DNA of 64,000 nt. Source: Neobacillus cucumis. GTDB taxonomy: Bacteria > Bacillota > Bacilli > Bacillales > Cytobacillaceae. Made by a program: the position numbers and the translations under genes. The stretch spans positions 62,001 through 126,000 of the forward strand of contig NZ_PGVE01000090.1 of assembly GCF_002860255.1 (NCBI RefSeq), written 5' to 3'. The notes beneath the pieces were generated by a model that saw nothing but the letters and a program-made list of their open reading frames with translations, did no database searches and had not been told where the DNA came from. Shown in pieces: positions 54,628 through 64,000 of this stretch. Position 1 is the stretch's first letter. Each line of letters starts with the position of its first letter.

Positions 54628-55512
54628 TTAGTACGACCACTGATCTAAAAACTTTTTAGCATGATTTTTGCCTATTTCAAATAATTTTTGTTTCTTTTCA
54701 TCGCTTATGGAAAATTCGGTTAAAGAAACACCTTCTGCTTTAATAAAAATGATATTATCAACATGTTTTTTTGAAATGTAACGTTGATCATGGGCATCTT
54801 TCATTGTCTCAATCAGGGCCCCAAACAATTGAATCCCATTTTTTATTTGATGTTTTTCGTGTTCATATTCACTCGGGCTAAGCTTTATTCCAAGTACTGG
54901 CCTGACTTTTTTTACTGTTTCCGTATCAAACAGCCACATGGGAAAGTTACTGAGCACCCCGCCATCCACAATGACATTCACGCCATCCATAGACCGTAAC
55001 TTAACGGGCTCATAAAAATAAGGAATACTGCAGCTCATTCGAATGGCTTTAGAAATGGGAAAGGAAGCCGGATTTATCCCGAATTTTTCTAAGTCATCAG
55101 GTATGACGATCATTTGTCCATTCGAAAGATCTGATGCAATGACTCTTAGCGTATCCGGCGGAAGGTCTGAAAATGTTCTTAACCCTTTTGCTTCAAGTTT
55201 CTCTTTCAGCCATTTTTCAAGTTCATTTCCTTTATAAAGGCCTAACTTCCAATATACAAGCATCCATTTTGCAATAGAAAACGGGATGATCGTCTTTCGA
55301 GTATCAAGCATTTTAGGCAAATCGAACTCATCCACCAATTTATAAATCTCTTTACTTGTGTATCCCGCAACGATTAAAGCGGCAATTATGGAGCCTGCAC
55401 TTGTTGCAGCCACCCTTACAAATTGGAATCCCCTGCTTTCAAGTTCTTCATAGGCTCCAATAAGAGCAAAGCCTTTAATTCCCCCTCCAGAAAAAACGCC
55501 GTCTATTTTCAT
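54628..55512 (-). CDS. yqhO: Patatin-like phospholipase family protein (YqhO)
   Basis: The 294-residue protein has the patatin fold: oxyanion loop SGGGIKGFALIGAYEELE, nucleophile elbow in ATSAGSIIAAL (GxSxG form, here SAGSI region), and the catalytic Asp in VDGGVLSNFPMWLF. It probably hydrolyses acyl esters of lipids; no signal peptide is seen. B. subtilis YqhO occupies the same place next to yqhP. Confidence 0.92.
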   Translation of the reverse strand: MKIDGVFSGGGIKGFALIGAYEELESRGFQFVRVAATSAGSIIAALIVAGYTSKEIYKLVDEFDLPKMLDTRKTIIPFSIAKWMLVYWKLGLYKGNELEKWLKEKLEAKGLRTFSDLPPDTLRVIASDLSNGQMIVIPDDLEKFGINPASFPISKAIRMSCSIPYFYEPVKLRSMDGVNVIVDGGVLSNFPMWLFDTETVKKVRPVLGIKLSPSEYEHEKHQIKNGIQLFGALIETMKDAHDQRYISKKHVDNIIFIKAEGVSLTEFSISDEKKQKLFEIGKNHAKKFLDQWSY

Positions 55513-55593
55513 GGGCAGCCACTCCTAAAAGATGAACTTGTTACATCTTTAGTCAGCTTACTTAGAATATAGTACGGCGGACAAGTAGAAAAT

Positions 55594-56619
55594 TTAAGTG
55601 AAATATTGGACTATAGCATGAGGGAAATATTCCTGAACATATTCCCGGATAGTAGTTTCTAAATCTTTTGCTGCTTCATCCGGATAGACATATTTTCCAA
55701 TGCCATATCTTCCCCATTTGTATTTTCGTTCTTCCTCCTTCATTTCAAGCTTTGTTTTCGGATAGCGCTTGGCAATCACGTTCTTTGCTGGTTTGGTGTA
55801 ACGATGCTGAATAAGTTCAAATGTTAAGTCAGGTATCTCTACTCCTGATAGCTCCTCACTAAGTCGTTCAAATAATTCTCGATACCCTTCTTTCCAGTCT
55901 TCATGCATGTAAATAGGTGCAATAATAAATCCTAACGGATAACCGGCATTGGCTACCTTCCGTGCAGCTTTTAACCTCTCTTCAAAGGAAGAGGTACCTG
56001 GCTCAAAGTTCTTAATCACGTAACGCGAATTCACACTAAACCTGAATCTTGTTTTTCCATTGTGTTTTGCATCAAGCAGATGGTCAACATGATGAAATTT
56101 TGTAACAAAACGAAGTTGGCCATATTCGGATTGTCCAAAGAATTCAATAGCTTTCTTTAAAGAATGAGTTAAATGATCCAATCCCACAATGTCAGATGTA
56201 CAGGCTGCTTCAAAGCGGGTAATTTCGGGTTTGCGCTCATCCATATATTTTTGAGCCTGTTCAAAGATTTCATCTAGATTTACGTAAGTCCGGATATAGG
56301 GTTTACTTCCGAGTGTTGTTTGCAGGTAACAATAGTGACAGTGTCCCATACATCCCGTTGCGAGTGGAATCGCATACTCGGCAGATGGTTTTGATGTATC
56401 GAATTTTAATGTTCTTCTGATTCCTACTACTAAGGTTGATTTCGCATTACGGTATTGCTGTAGTTCATTATCACCAGGTATTCCCCTGACTTGGTTATGG
56501 GAAGTGGTTTCGCGAATTTCGAGACCTAATTTTGTGAATTTATCTTTTAACTCCCTGCCGAGAGGATACTCTAAAGCTTTGGGCTCGATATAGACAAGCT
56601 GCGGTATAAAAGGGTCCAT
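55594..56619 (-). CDS. splB: Spore photoproduct lyase
   Basis: The 341-residue radical SAM enzyme repairs spore photoproduct (thymine dimers) during germination. The [4Fe-4S] site is GCMGHCHYCYLQT (Cys90, Cys94, Cys97) and the hydrogen-donor Cys140 lies in RFEAACTSDIVG, matching Cys141 of B. subtilis. Length is normal. No splA is seen upstream. It is one of three genes found here in place of mntR. Confidence 0.97.
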   Translation of the reverse strand: MDPFIPQLVYIEPKALEYPLGRELKDKFTKLGLEIRETTSHNQVRGIPGDNELQQYRNAKSTLVVGIRRTLKFDTSKPSAEYAIPLATGCMGHCHYCYLQTTLGSKPYIRTYVNLDEIFEQAQKYMDERKPEITRFEAACTSDIVGLDHLTHSLKKAIEFFGQSEYGQLRFVTKFHHVDHLLDAKHNGKTRFRFSVNSRYVIKNFEPGTSSFEERLKAARKVANAGYPLGFIIAPIYMHEDWKEGYRELFERLSEELSGVEIPDLTFELIQHRYTKPAKNVIAKRYPKTKLEMKEEERKYKWGRYGIGKYVYPDEAAKDLETTIREYVQEYFPHAIVQYFT

Positions 56620-56723
56620 ACTGACTTCCTCATTTCACTTTATTTTTAAGTAGTATGAGTCGTTGTCAAGGAAGATAATTAATAATAAGGGAGAGAAGTT
56701 TTTCCATATTTATTAATCAAATC

Positions 56724-56758
56724 AAAAAAAGAGCATCGGTTTTTTATCCGATACTCTT
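56724..56758 (-). terminator. Terminator of the NlpC/P60 gene
   Basis: AAGAGTATCGG-ATAAAAAA-CCGATGCTCTT followed by TTTTT on the minus strand, directly after the gene at 56771-57223. Confidence 0.9.
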
Positions 56759-56770
56759 CTTACTTTTTAT

Positions 56771-57223
56771 TTAGATACGCTTTGCACCAATATACCTTGG
56801 CTTCCAATAGGTATTGCTTGTATATGTGATAATAACACCTTTTGATGAAGAAGCCATAATCATTTTTCCAGAGCCAATGTAAATCGCTACATGTGTTGGT
56901 CTGCTTGCTTTAGTTGGGGCAAAGAACATTAAATCCCCTACCTGTAGTGAGCTTACTCGATATCCTTTTGAATAGAACATATCTGCTGCCGTACGTGGCA
57001 GTGTTACGCCTGCCCTTCCAAAAGAGTACTTAACAAGACCAGAACAGTCAAAGCCAGCTGGTGTAATTCCTCCCCATCTATATGGAACACCTATATTTGA
57101 TTTTGCTACCGAAATTGCTTTTGTATGATAATATGCCGCTTCTGCTTTATCACCCGATGAGGCAAACAAAGACGTTGTGATTGTAGCTGTCATTACTAAT
57201 GCTGCAATTACTTTTTTTATCAT
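56771..57223 (-). CDS. Secreted NlpC/P60 family peptidoglycan hydrolase
   Basis: The 150-residue protein has a signal peptide (VIAALVMTATITTSLFASSG) and a single NlpC/P60 domain with catalytic Cys60 in GFDCSGLVKY and His111 in RPTHVAIYIG. It is a cell-wall DL-endopeptidase by family. No SH3 or LysM anchor is present, so it may be free or act on accessible peptides. ATG at 57223 is chosen, with AAGGGGG about 9 bases upstream; the open frame extends further but lacks a ribosome site. Confidence 0.93.
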   Translation of the reverse strand: MIKKVIAALVMTATITTSLFASSGDKAEAAYYHTKAISVAKSNIGVPYRWGGITPAGFDCSGLVKYSFGRAGVTLPRTAADMFYSKGYRVSSLQVGDLMFFAPTKASRPTHVAIYIGSGKMIMASSSKGVIITYTSNTYWKPRYIGAKRI

Positions 57224-57335
57224 GTTGTTATTCCCCCTTGAGTGAATTGATAACATTACTATACAAGGAAAGGATAACAGGCATGTCACAGCCATATTAC
57301 AATTCAATTACAAAGTTATATTGATATAATTTTAT

Positions 57336-57371
57336 AAAAAAAAAGAGAATGGAAGCTTTGTTCCATTCTCT
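57336..57371 (-). terminator. Terminator of nrdJ
   Basis: AGAGAATGGAA-CAAAGC-TTCCATTCTCT and a run of T on the minus strand form a strong hairpin just after the nrdJ stop. Confidence 0.92.
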
Positions 57372-57379
57372 AAAAGTTT

Positions 57380-59938
57380 TTATAAACCACACTTCAATTG
57401 GGCATTACAGTTAGTACATGTATTACATCCGCCGATTTCTTTTACTTTACCTTTGCGGCAGACTGGGCAAGTATTTCCAACCTCAGAACCAATGGTTACA
57501 TCGGTTGAGCGAAGGTCACTAATTGTATCAACTAGAACCACATGCTGATGCGGTTTTTCATCAAACATGGATAATTGTTCATTTGTATTTTCTTCTGCTT
57601 TTAGAGTTAATACTTGAGAATCACGTGAACCGTCGACATAAACAGTACCACCTTTAGCACCACCGCGATATAGGCGCTCATATACCTTTTCAACTTGTTC
57701 TACACTGTATCCCTTAGGTGCGTTTACTGTTTTACTAATAGAGCTGTCAATCCAGCGCTGAATGACACATTGTACATCGGCATGTGCTTCAGGTGCAAGC
57801 TCCATAGCAGTAACGAACCATTTAGGAAGGTTGTTAGAGTCTGCTTCTGGGTGCTGATCTAAATATTCTTGTACGATATCTGCTTTTACTTCAATAAATT
57901 TGCCAAGACGTCCACTGCGGAAGTAAGAGAATGAGAAATAAGGCTCTAATCCTGTAGAAACGCCAACCATGGTACCAGTGGATCCTGTAGGAGCCACAGT
58001 CAGGAGATGCGAATTTCTAATACCCTTTTCTAGAATTGTTTCACGGATATCATCAGGCATTTTTTTCATAAATCCTGTATTTATGAATGCCTGTCTTAAG
58101 CGATTTGTTTCTTCAGGTGTTTCGCCAGTTAAGAATGGGAAGCTTCCCTTCTCTGTCGCTAATTCAACAGATGCTCTATAAGCAGTAGTTGCAATCGTTT
58201 CAAACACTTTATCAACTAATTCGTTGCCTTCTGGTGAACCGTATTCTGTTTCACAGTAGATCAAAAGATCATGTAATCCCATGACGCCCAGACCTACCCG
58301 GCGCTCACCAAGAGCCTGCTTTTTATTCTCTTCAAGGAAGTATGGTGTAGCGTTAATAACGTTGTCCTGCATACGGACACCAACAGCTACAGTTTGTTTA
58401 AGTTTTTCGAAATCTACTGTTTTTGTCTCTTTATCTGCCATTTCAGCAAGGTTTACTGCTGCAAGATTACACACTGAAAATGGTGCAAGAGGCTGCTCTC
58501 CACATGGATTTGTTGCAACAACTTGTTGTCCATATGCTTTAGCATTTGTCATGTCGTTGGCGTTATCAATAAAGAATATACCTGGTTCTGCCGAGTAGGT
58601 AGCGCAAATGTTGATTAAATTCCAAAGTTCTTTTGCCTTAATTTTCTTATAAACACGAACTTTATAACCAAGTTTTTCCCACTCGCGCACGTCACCGACT
58701 TTGTGCCATTCTTCATTATAAATATTCATTTCTTCTGAATTGTATTGCTCAACATAAGGGAAACGAAGTTCATATTCACTGTCGTTTTCTACGGCTTCCA
58801 TAAATTCCTTTGTTAAACACACTGATATGTTTGCACCGGTTAAGAACTCAGAATTATGAACAGTATAATTACCGCCTGTTAGAAGCTTTTCTTCTGCATG
58901 GGCAATAATGCTTTCATCAAACCCGCCAAAGCCAGGAATGCTTTTATAGTTCACAATCCCTTGGTACATAGCAGTTTCTTGTAGAGTTAATGGTGTAAAT
59001 TTCAGTTTATCTTTCGCATGCTTTTTAATAGTTTCATCATTTGTATTTTCAATTAAGAATCGTAGAATTCTAGGATTCTGCATTTTTGAAATAATAAATT
59101 CAATAATGTCCGGATGCCAGTCAGCCAGCATGATCATCTGAGCTCCCCGGCGCGAACCTCCTTGCTCAACAAGATGCGTCAATTTTGCAATATCATCCAA
59201 CCAAGAAACCGAACCAGAAGATTTTCCATTTACTCCTCTAGCAAGAGTATTTCGTGGTCTTAATGTTGAACCATTCGTTCCTACTCCGCCGCCTCGGCTC
59301 ATAATCTCCATGACCGACTTACGATGGTCAGAGATTCCTTCACGTGAATCTGGTACAAACGGCATGACATAACAGTTGAAATACGTCACATCCGTATTTG
59401 CACCTGCACCGTAAAGAACCCGGCCGGCTGGAATAAAGTTCAAGTTCACTAACTCTTGATAAAACTTCTCCGTCCACTCAATTCGCTTCTCTTCCGTAGT
59501 TTCAACCGCAGCCAGACCTGTAGCATTACGCTTCGCAATCTGCTCATAGAAGAGTTCTAATGGCTTTTCAATCACATCTAAAGACCTGATGATCGTTCCT
59601 GTAGATGCTTCCTCAGGATCATCAAGTACTCCTCTAAATTCCTCTTCCACTAAAACTTTTGCTTTTTTCTTCTCCCAATCAATCTCCATGATAGTCCCAA
59701 GACCGCGTGCTGGGAATTTCGGATCCTCTTTAATTGTTAAAACAACAAAGTCGCCAGTTGTAAGGGTAATTTTAGCTGTGTCTTTAAAGGTGTAACGGTC
59801 AAGCATAACCAATCGAGATACACCTTTATGAGTTATTTTCATATCTGGGGTAACCGGGTGCACTTGGGGGAATAAGCGGATATCCTCATTCAACCTTTCA
59901 AAATCAATATTCATTTTTTGTCTAAAAACTACAGACAT
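57380..59938 (-). CDS. nrdJ: Adenosylcobalamin-dependent (class II) ribonucleotide reductase
   Basis: The 852-residue enzyme reduces ribonucleotides using coenzyme B12 and needs no oxygen. The catalytic region includes FNCYVMPFVPDSREGI, SRGGGVGTNGSTLRPR, the NPCGEQPLAPFSVCNL active-site motif and TGSTGTMVGVSTGLEPYFSF. The C-terminal end has CPVCRKGKVKE and CNTCTNC zinc-ribbon-like cysteines. It is a single-gene unit with its own terminator and paired NrdR boxes upstream. With mutAB it makes two B12-dependent systems in this window. Confidence 0.97.
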   Translation of the reverse strand: MSVVFRQKMNIDFERLNEDIRLFPQVHPVTPDMKITHKGVSRLVMLDRYTFKDTAKITLTTGDFVVLTIKEDPKFPARGLGTIMEIDWEKKKAKVLVEEEFRGVLDDPEEASTGTIIRSLDVIEKPLELFYEQIAKRNATGLAAVETTEEKRIEWTEKFYQELVNLNFIPAGRVLYGAGANTDVTYFNCYVMPFVPDSREGISDHRKSVMEIMSRGGGVGTNGSTLRPRNTLARGVNGKSSGSVSWLDDIAKLTHLVEQGGSRRGAQMIMLADWHPDIIEFIISKMQNPRILRFLIENTNDETIKKHAKDKLKFTPLTLQETAMYQGIVNYKSIPGFGGFDESIIAHAEEKLLTGGNYTVHNSEFLTGANISVCLTKEFMEAVENDSEYELRFPYVEQYNSEEMNIYNEEWHKVGDVREWEKLGYKVRVYKKIKAKELWNLINICATYSAEPGIFFIDNANDMTNAKAYGQQVVATNPCGEQPLAPFSVCNLAAVNLAEMADKETKTVDFEKLKQTVAVGVRMQDNVINATPYFLEENKKQALGERRVGLGVMGLHDLLIYCETEYGSPEGNELVDKVFETIATTAYRASVELATEKGSFPFLTGETPEETNRLRQAFINTGFMKKMPDDIRETILEKGIRNSHLLTVAPTGSTGTMVGVSTGLEPYFSFSYFRSGRLGKFIEVKADIVQEYLDQHPEADSNNLPKWFVTAMELAPEAHADVQCVIQRWIDSSISKTVNAPKGYSVEQVEKVYERLYRGGAKGGTVYVDGSRDSQVLTLKAEENTNEQLSMFDEKPHQHVVLVDTISDLRSTDVTIGSEVGNTCPVCRKGKVKEIGGCNTCTNCNAQLKCGL

Positions 59939-60058
59939 GAGAACAACTCCTTCAAATAAAAATCTATCTATTGTATTTAATCTAATAGCATACAGCTATA
60001 TCTAGTTGCTTTATATAAATAAGGTATCATAGTCTTACTGGAATAATCAACTAAAAAT

Positions 60059-60104
60059 ACAATATATAGTACCGAAAATATTTTCGGTAACACTATATAT
60101 TGTA
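60059..60104. promoter_or_regulatory. Paired NrdR boxes upstream of nrdJ
   Basis: Two elements, ACAATATATAGT (60059-60070) and ACTATATATTGT (60092-60103), match the core of the NrdR box and are mutually inverted, with centres 33 bases apart (about three helical turns). Between them is the palindrome ACCGAAAATATTTTCGGT, so the whole 45-base region is one nested inverted repeat. NrdR represses ribonucleotide reductase genes when dATP is high. The rest of the 341-base gap 59939-60279 holds the nrdJ leader and the lipM terminator; no cobalamin riboswitch was seen. Confidence 0.85.
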
Positions 60105-60254
60105 TATAGAACGAATGTTAATTATTTTGTCAAACTCAAAATAAACTATAATTTGAAGAAAATAAAAGATTTAATCGGAATTTCGTCAAATAACAGGGAA
60201 ATTCAACAAAATTCGAGGCTTGCTTCTTTTGTAAATTGCTATTTTCAAAAATAG

Positions 60255-60275
60255 AAAAAAGCGGCGGATGCCGCT
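60255..60275 (-). terminator. Terminator of lipM
   Basis: AGCGGC-ATCC-GCCGCT followed by TTTTTT on the minus strand, 5 bases after the lipM stop codon. Confidence 0.92.
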
Positions 60276-60279
60276 CCCC

Positions 60280-61116
60280 CTACCTTTTGAAATTCCATTC
60301 ATCATTTTCATAACGTTCTTTAGCAATTTTCTCTACATAAGCAAGTTCTTCTGCTGTTAATTGGTGGGGTTCTAGCTCAATATTCAACCCTTCTGCAAAT
60401 CCTTTATAAAAAGCTTCCTTTGCTTCCTCTAAAGTAATCCTCCTAGGACTAATCGCGTTAATAGCGACTGCCTTATCCTTAAAAGCCTTTTTCATTCGTT
60501 GCTTAACCCGGTCATTAGGATACTTAAATAAACTAAATAACTTATCCTCATCCAAATCTAGAAGTATAGATCCGTGTTGGAGGATAACCCCCTTTTGTCT
60601 TGTTTGAGCGCTCCCCGCTACTTTTCGTCCTTCAACCACAAGTTCGTACCAGCTTGGAGCATCAAAACAAACAGCAGAGCGAGGACTTTTTAATGCATCT
60701 CTTTCTTCCGCTGTTTTAGGAACCGCAAAATAAGCTTCAAGTCCCAAATGATGAAAACCTTTTAATATTCCCTCCGAGATAACACGGTAGGCCTCTGTTA
60801 CCGTTTTAGGCATTTCAGGATGATCTTCCGAAACAATGACACTATATGTAAGCTCATCTTCATGGAGCACTCCCCTGCCTCCAGTTGGTCTTCTGACAAA
60901 CCCTAGATTGTGCTCCTTTACAGCATCCATGTCGATTTCTTTCTCGATTTTTTGGAAATAGCCTACAGACAAGGTTGGAGGATTCCAGCCATAGAACCGA
61001 ATAACTGGAGGGATTTTTCCTTGACTGTGCCAATCAAGCAGTGCTTCATCCAAAGCCATATTAAAAGACGGAGAGCCATTCCCTGAATCTATAAAACGCC
61101 AAGTTTCTTTTTTCAT
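60280..61116 (-). CDS. lipM: Octanoyl transferase LipM
   Basis: The 278-residue enzyme moves octanoyl groups from acyl carrier protein to GcvH in lipoate synthesis. The lipoate-ligase-like fold shows [31 protein letters not shown], catalytic Cys in [15 protein letters not shown] and the Lys in [15 protein letters not shown]. Length matches B. subtilis LipM (278 residues as I recall). The neighbouring glycine-cleavage genes and the Bkd E2 in this window depend on lipoylation. Confidence 0.97.
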   Translation of the reverse strand: MKKETWRFIDSGNGSPSFNMALDEALLDWHSQGKIPPVIRFYGWNPPTLSVGYFQKIEKEIDMDAVKEHNLGFVRRPTGGRGVLHEDELTYSVIVSEDHPEMPKTVTEAYRVISEGILKGFHHLGLEAYFAVPKTAEERDALKSPRSAVCFDAPSWYELVVEGRKVAGSAQTRQKGVILQHGSILLDLDEDKLFSLFKYPNDRVKQRMKKAFKDKAVAINAISPRRITLEEAKEAFYKGFAEGLNIELEPHQLTAEELAYVEKIAKERYENDEWNFKR

Positions 61117-61308
61117 ATAAAGACCTCATTTGAAATAAATTAGTACGAATTTAAGTCTACCAAAATCTGATAGGAATTCAAAATCAGATGTTTCTGGTAT
61201 AATTTTATTAGGCAAAATGAAAAAGTTTTTTCTTTTCATCTTTATCTTTAATGGTTTGACTTATATAATAAATACTAGTGCAGTAAAGCTTGAAAGGAGC
61301 AATAGAAG

Positions 61309-61692
61309 TTGAATTCACTTTATACTTTATTAATTATTATTGCAGCCGTTATAATCTACTCCGTCTTCACCTACTTTTATCAAAAGCGGATTGTTAAAAC
61401 GGTAACAGAAGAAGAATTCCGTGCAGGATACCGAAAGGCACAACTAATAGATGTTCGTGAACCGAACGAGTTCGAAGGCGGCCATATTTTAGGATCCCGT
61501 AATATCCCAATGTCTCAATTAAAAATGCGCATGAAGGAGATCCGCCAAGATATGCCAGTTTATCTATATTGCCAAAGCGGTATGCGAAGCGCTCGTGCAG
61601 CACAATTCTTACACCGTAGAGGGTATAAAGATTTAACCCAGCTTCAAGGCGGATTCAAAAAATGGACAGGTAAAGTAAAAACAAAGAAATAA
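61309..61692 (+). CDS. yqhL: Membrane-anchored rhodanese-domain protein YqhL
   Basis: The 127-residue protein has one N-terminal helix (LYTLLIIIAAVIIYSVF) and a rhodanese domain with Cys88 in YLYCQSGMRSARAAQF and the LIDVREPNEFEGGHI entry motif. It is a probable sulfurtransferase or thiol-binding protein at the inner membrane face. TTG start with AAAGGAG 9 bases upstream. It lies between lipM and the gcv genes, as in B. subtilis. Confidence 0.94.
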   Translation: MNSLYTLLIIIAAVIIYSVFTYFYQKRIVKTVTEEEFRAGYRKAQLIDVREPNEFEGGHILGSRNIPMSQLKMRMKEIRQDMPVYLYCQSGMRSARAAQFLHRRGYKDLTQLQGGFKKWTGKVKTKK

Positions 61693-61701
61693 TCAAGCTG
61701 A

Positions 61702-61729
61702 GAGGTCCCGGAAATGTCCCCGGGACCTC
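61702..61729 (+). terminator. Hairpin after yqhL
   Basis: GAGGTCCCG and CGGGACCTC form a GC-rich 9-base stem, followed by a T-containing stretch (CTTATTTTTA). It is likely to end yqhL transcription. Confidence 0.7.
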
Positions 61730-61757
61730 ACTTATTTTTAAATCAATCATAAGGAAT

Positions 61758-61787
61758 GGTCAGATTCTCACGGAATCTGACCTTTTT
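61758..61787 (+). terminator. Second terminator facing the gcvPB end
   Basis: GGTCAGATTC-TCACG-GAATCTGACC followed by TTTTT on the plus strand. The T run is on the plus side, so it best fits a back-up terminator for yqhL that also insulates gcvPB. Confidence 0.75.
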
Positions 61788-61790
61788 CTG

Positions 61791-63251
61791 TTAAGCCTTT
61801 TGATATTTTAAAACTGGTTTACGCGCCGCTAGTGTCTCATCTAAACGGCCAACAACCGTTGTATGCGGTGCCTCTTGAACCATTTCAGGATTTTCTTCCG
61901 CTTCTTTGGCAATTTGAATCATCGTATCGATAAAAGAATCAAGTGTTTCTTTCGATTCTGTTTCTGTCGGTTCAATCATAATACATTCTTCCACATTTAA
62001 TGGGAAGTAAATGGTTGGTGGATGATAGCCAAAATCCAACAGACGTTTAGCAATATCAAGCGTTCGAACCCCTAATTTTTTCTGACGTTTACCACTTAGA
62101 ACAAACTCATGTTTACAATGTTTATCAAACGGTAAGTCATAGTGTTCCGCCAGTCTTCTCATCATATAGTTAGCATTTAAGACCGCATACTCCGTAACTG
62201 CTTTTAAGCCGTCCGGCCCCATGGAACGAATATAAGTATAAGCCCTAACGTTAATACCAAAGTTTCCGTAGAACGGCTTAACACGTCCAATGGATTGGGG
62301 ACGGTCATAGTCTAAAATAAATTCATTGCCACGCTTTGTAATAATTGGTTTTGGCAAAAATGGTATTAGATCTTCTTTCACTCCAACAGGACCTGAACCG
62401 GGACCTCCGCCGCCATGCGGACCTGTAAAGGTTTTATGAAGATTTAAGTGGACAACGTCAAAGCCCATATCACCAGGTCTAGCTTTAGATAGAACCGCGT
62501 TCAGATTTGCACCGTCATAATACAACTTTCCGCCTGCCTCATGAACAATATCGGCCATCTCAAGAATTTGTTCTTCAAATAAGCCAAGTGTATTTGGATT
62601 TGTGAGCATAAGCGCAGCCGTATCATTACCCACAACTCGTTTCAAATCATCTAAATCAACAAGACCCTGATCAGTGGATTTTACCGTTATCGTTTCAAAG
62701 CCAGCAATGGTTGCCGAAGCAGGGTTTGTACCATGAGCGGAATCCGGAACGATTACTTTAGTACGGTTGGTTTCACCGTTTGCTTCGTGGTAAGCACGTA
62801 TTAACATTAACCCAGTCCATTCACCGTGTGCCCCTGCTGCAGATTGTAAAGTTACTTCATCCATCCCTGTAATTTCAACCAAATGCTGCTGAAGGTCGTA
62901 TAAAAGCGCTAACGCCCCTTGAACAGAGCTTTCATCCTGTAGCGGATGAACATGAGCAAACCCATTAAAACGAGCAACATTTTCATTGATTTTTGGATTA
63001 TATTTCATAGTACAAGAGCCAAGCGGATAAAAACCTGAATCTAGGCCATGGTTTCTTTTGGAAAGAGCTGTATAGTGACGGATGATATCAAGCTCAGAAA
63101 CCTCTGGAAGTTCTGGATCTTCTTCACGCATGAACCCGTCTGGGAGCAGTGTGCTGATATTTAATTCCGGTACATCCATTTCCGGAAGACTGTAACCGAT
63201 TCGGCCGGGAGTACTACGTTCAAAAATAAGTGCTTGTTCTTGATTATGCAT
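61791..63251 (-). CDS. gcvPB: Glycine dehydrogenase (decarboxylating) subunit 2
   Basis: The 486-residue subunit of the glycine-cleavage P protein binds pyridoxal phosphate at Lys in [20 protein letters not shown]. With GcvPA it decarboxylates glycine and passes the aminomethyl group to lipoylated GcvH. Other motifs: [18 protein letters not shown] and [19 protein letters not shown]. Its start overlaps the end of gcvPA by 8 bases. Confidence 0.98.
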   Translation of the reverse strand: MHNQEQALIFERSTPGRIGYSLPEMDVPELNISTLLPDGFMREEDPELPEVSELDIIRHYTALSKRNHGLDSGFYPLGSCTMKYNPKINENVARFNGFAHVHPLQDESSVQGALALLYDLQQHLVEITGMDEVTLQSAAGAHGEWTGLMLIRAYHEANGETNRTKVIVPDSAHGTNPASATIAGFETITVKSTDQGLVDLDDLKRVVGNDTAALMLTNPNTLGLFEEQILEMADIVHEAGGKLYYDGANLNAVLSKARPGDMGFDVVHLNLHKTFTGPHGGGGPGSGPVGVKEDLIPFLPKPIITKRGNEFILDYDRPQSIGRVKPFYGNFGINVRAYTYIRSMGPDGLKAVTEYAVLNANYMMRRLAEHYDLPFDKHCKHEFVLSGKRQKKLGVRTLDIAKRLLDFGYHPPTIYFPLNVEECIMIEPTETESKETLDSFIDTMIQIAKEAEENPEMVQEAPHTTVVGRLDETLAARKPVLKYQKA

Positions 63252-64000
63252 GTAAATCCCCCAATTCTTTCACAAAAGTATCGATTTCTTCTTTTGATCT
63301 TTGCTCAGTTACGGCAATCAACATATGATTAGATAGTTCGGAATAGTCACGGCCTAAATCATAGCCCCCGATAATGCCCTTTTGTAACAATAGTTGATTC
63401 ATTTCTTTAACAGGTTTTTTTAATTTAATGACAAATTCATTAAAAGAGTAGCCATTATATACCACCTCAAACCCGGCCTTTTTAAACTCATTTTTAGCAT
63501 AGTGGGCCTTTTGAAGGTTTGCTGCGGCCAACTCACGAACACCTTTTTTACCCAAAGCTGTCATGGCAACAGATGCTGCAAGTGCGTTCAGCGCTTGGTT
63601 TGAACAAATATTTGAAGTGGCTTTTTCACGTCGAATATGCTGTTCACGGGCTTGGAGCGTTAAGACAAAACCACGGCGACCTTGATCATCTACTGTTTGG
63701 CCGACAAGACGGCCCGGTACTTTTCGCATTAATTTGTTCGTAACTGCAAAATACCCACAGTGTGGACCACCAAAAGCTGTAGGAATACCAAATGGCTGGG
63801 CGTCGCCAATAACGATATCAGCACCAAACTTCCCAGGAGGCGTTAATACACCTAGAGAAAGTGGATTGCTGTTTACAACAAACATTCCTTTATGGGCATG
63901 AATGATTTCCTCAACTTCTTTTAAGGGCTCAATACGACCAAAGAAGTTTGGATATTGAACGATTACGGCTGCCACCTCTTCGTTTACTAAAATCTTTAAG
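63244..64000 (-). CDS. gcvPA: Glycine dehydrogenase (decarboxylating) subunit 1, partial
   Basis: The last 251 or so codons are in the window; the frame is open to base 64000 and the 5' end lies beyond it. The first residues seen are [20 protein letters not shown], followed by [20 protein letters not shown] and [20 protein letters not shown], typical of GcvPA. The apparent start at 63975 is an internal GTG, not the real start. Confidence 0.97.
   Translation of the reverse strand, partial: LKILVNEEVAAVIVQYPNFFGRIEPLKEVEEIIHAHKGMFVVNSNPLSLGVLTPPGKFGADIVIGDAQPFGIPTAFGGPHCGYFAVTNKLMRKVPGRLVGQTVDDQGRRGFVLTLQAREQHIRREKATSNICSNQALNALAASVAMTALGKKGVRELAAANLQKAHYAKNEFKKAGFEVVYNGYSFNEFVIKLKKPVKEMNQLLLQKGIIGGYDLGRDYSELSNHMLIAVTEQRSKEEIDTFVKELGDLHA

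Noticed and set aside
59939-60279. Cobalamin riboswitch upstream of nrdJ (and likewise upstream of mutA, 7832-7968)
   Set aside because: No B12-box-like sequence or matching structure was seen; NrdR boxes explain the nrdJ region better.
1-64000. CRISPR arrays, rRNA or tRNA genes
   Set aside because: No regularly spaced direct repeats and no tRNA- or rRNA-like sequence were noticed in any intergenic stretch.

Overview
This window reads as a chromosomal segment of an endospore-forming, low-GC Gram-positive bacterium of the Bacillaceae. Most genes lie on the minus strand, in an order close to the Bacillus subtilis yqh-yqi region (gcvP-yqhL-lipM ... efp-spoIIIA-acc-folD-xse-dxs-ahrC-recN-spoIVB-spo0A-bkd-yqiW-art). 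The sporulation genes (spo0A, spoIVB, all eight spoIIIA genes, splB) confirm a spore former. The species cannot be fixed from the sequence alone.

Layout: 1-2.6 kb holds the start of an arginine-type ABC transporter binding protein with an ARG box, an M20 amidohydrolase and bacilliredoxin BrxB. 2.6-7.8 kb is a mutA-mutB-meaB methylmalonyl-CoA mutase operon. 8.0-18.3 kb is the branched-chain keto acid operon (ptb-bcd-buk-lpdV-bkdAA-bkdAB-bkdB) with its sigma-54 activator gene bkdR, a clear -24/-12 promoter and a candidate activator palindrome. Valine and isoleucine breakdown ends in propionyl-CoA and methylmalonyl-CoA, so the neighbouring mutase fits this pathway. 18.5-31.4 kb carries yqzF, glpQ, a yycC-like gene, spo0A, spoIVB, recN, ahrC, tlyA, dxs, ispA, xseB, xseA, folD and nusB. 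31.6-33.9 kb is yqhY-accC-accB with a FapR-type operator. 34.2-39.3 kb is spoIIIAA-AH, in which spoIIIAD appears to start at ATT.

39.5-50.6 kb is the accessory part. Between spoIIIAA and efp, where B. subtilis has only a small gene, sits an 11-kb island. It encodes a full System I (Ccm) cytochrome c maturation pathway: ccmE, F, H, I, A, B, C, a 44-codon ccmD, and ccmG. Two unrecognised secreted, membrane-anchored proteins lie within it. Next to it is a two-gene unit made of a PCYCGC-motif lipoprotein and a dihaem cytochrome c. The lipoprotein gene has an in-frame TGA at a position where I recall homologues having Cys. A perfect 7-bp hairpin with bacterial SECIS geometry follows, and the frame then continues for 44 codons to within 9 bases of the cytochrome gene. 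I read this as a selenoprotein, and it is the main discovery of the window. The CcmE has a CxxxY rather than HxxxY haem-attachment motif.

50.7-64 kb returns to the conserved order (efp, pepP-like yqhT, yqhR, yqhQ, yqhP, yqhO, then lipM, yqhL, gcvPB, gcvPA). Between yqhO and lipM lie splB, an NlpC/P60 hydrolase and the B12-dependent ribonucleotide reductase nrdJ, which has paired NrdR boxes upstream. No rRNA, tRNA, CRISPR array, insertion sequence or prophage was seen.
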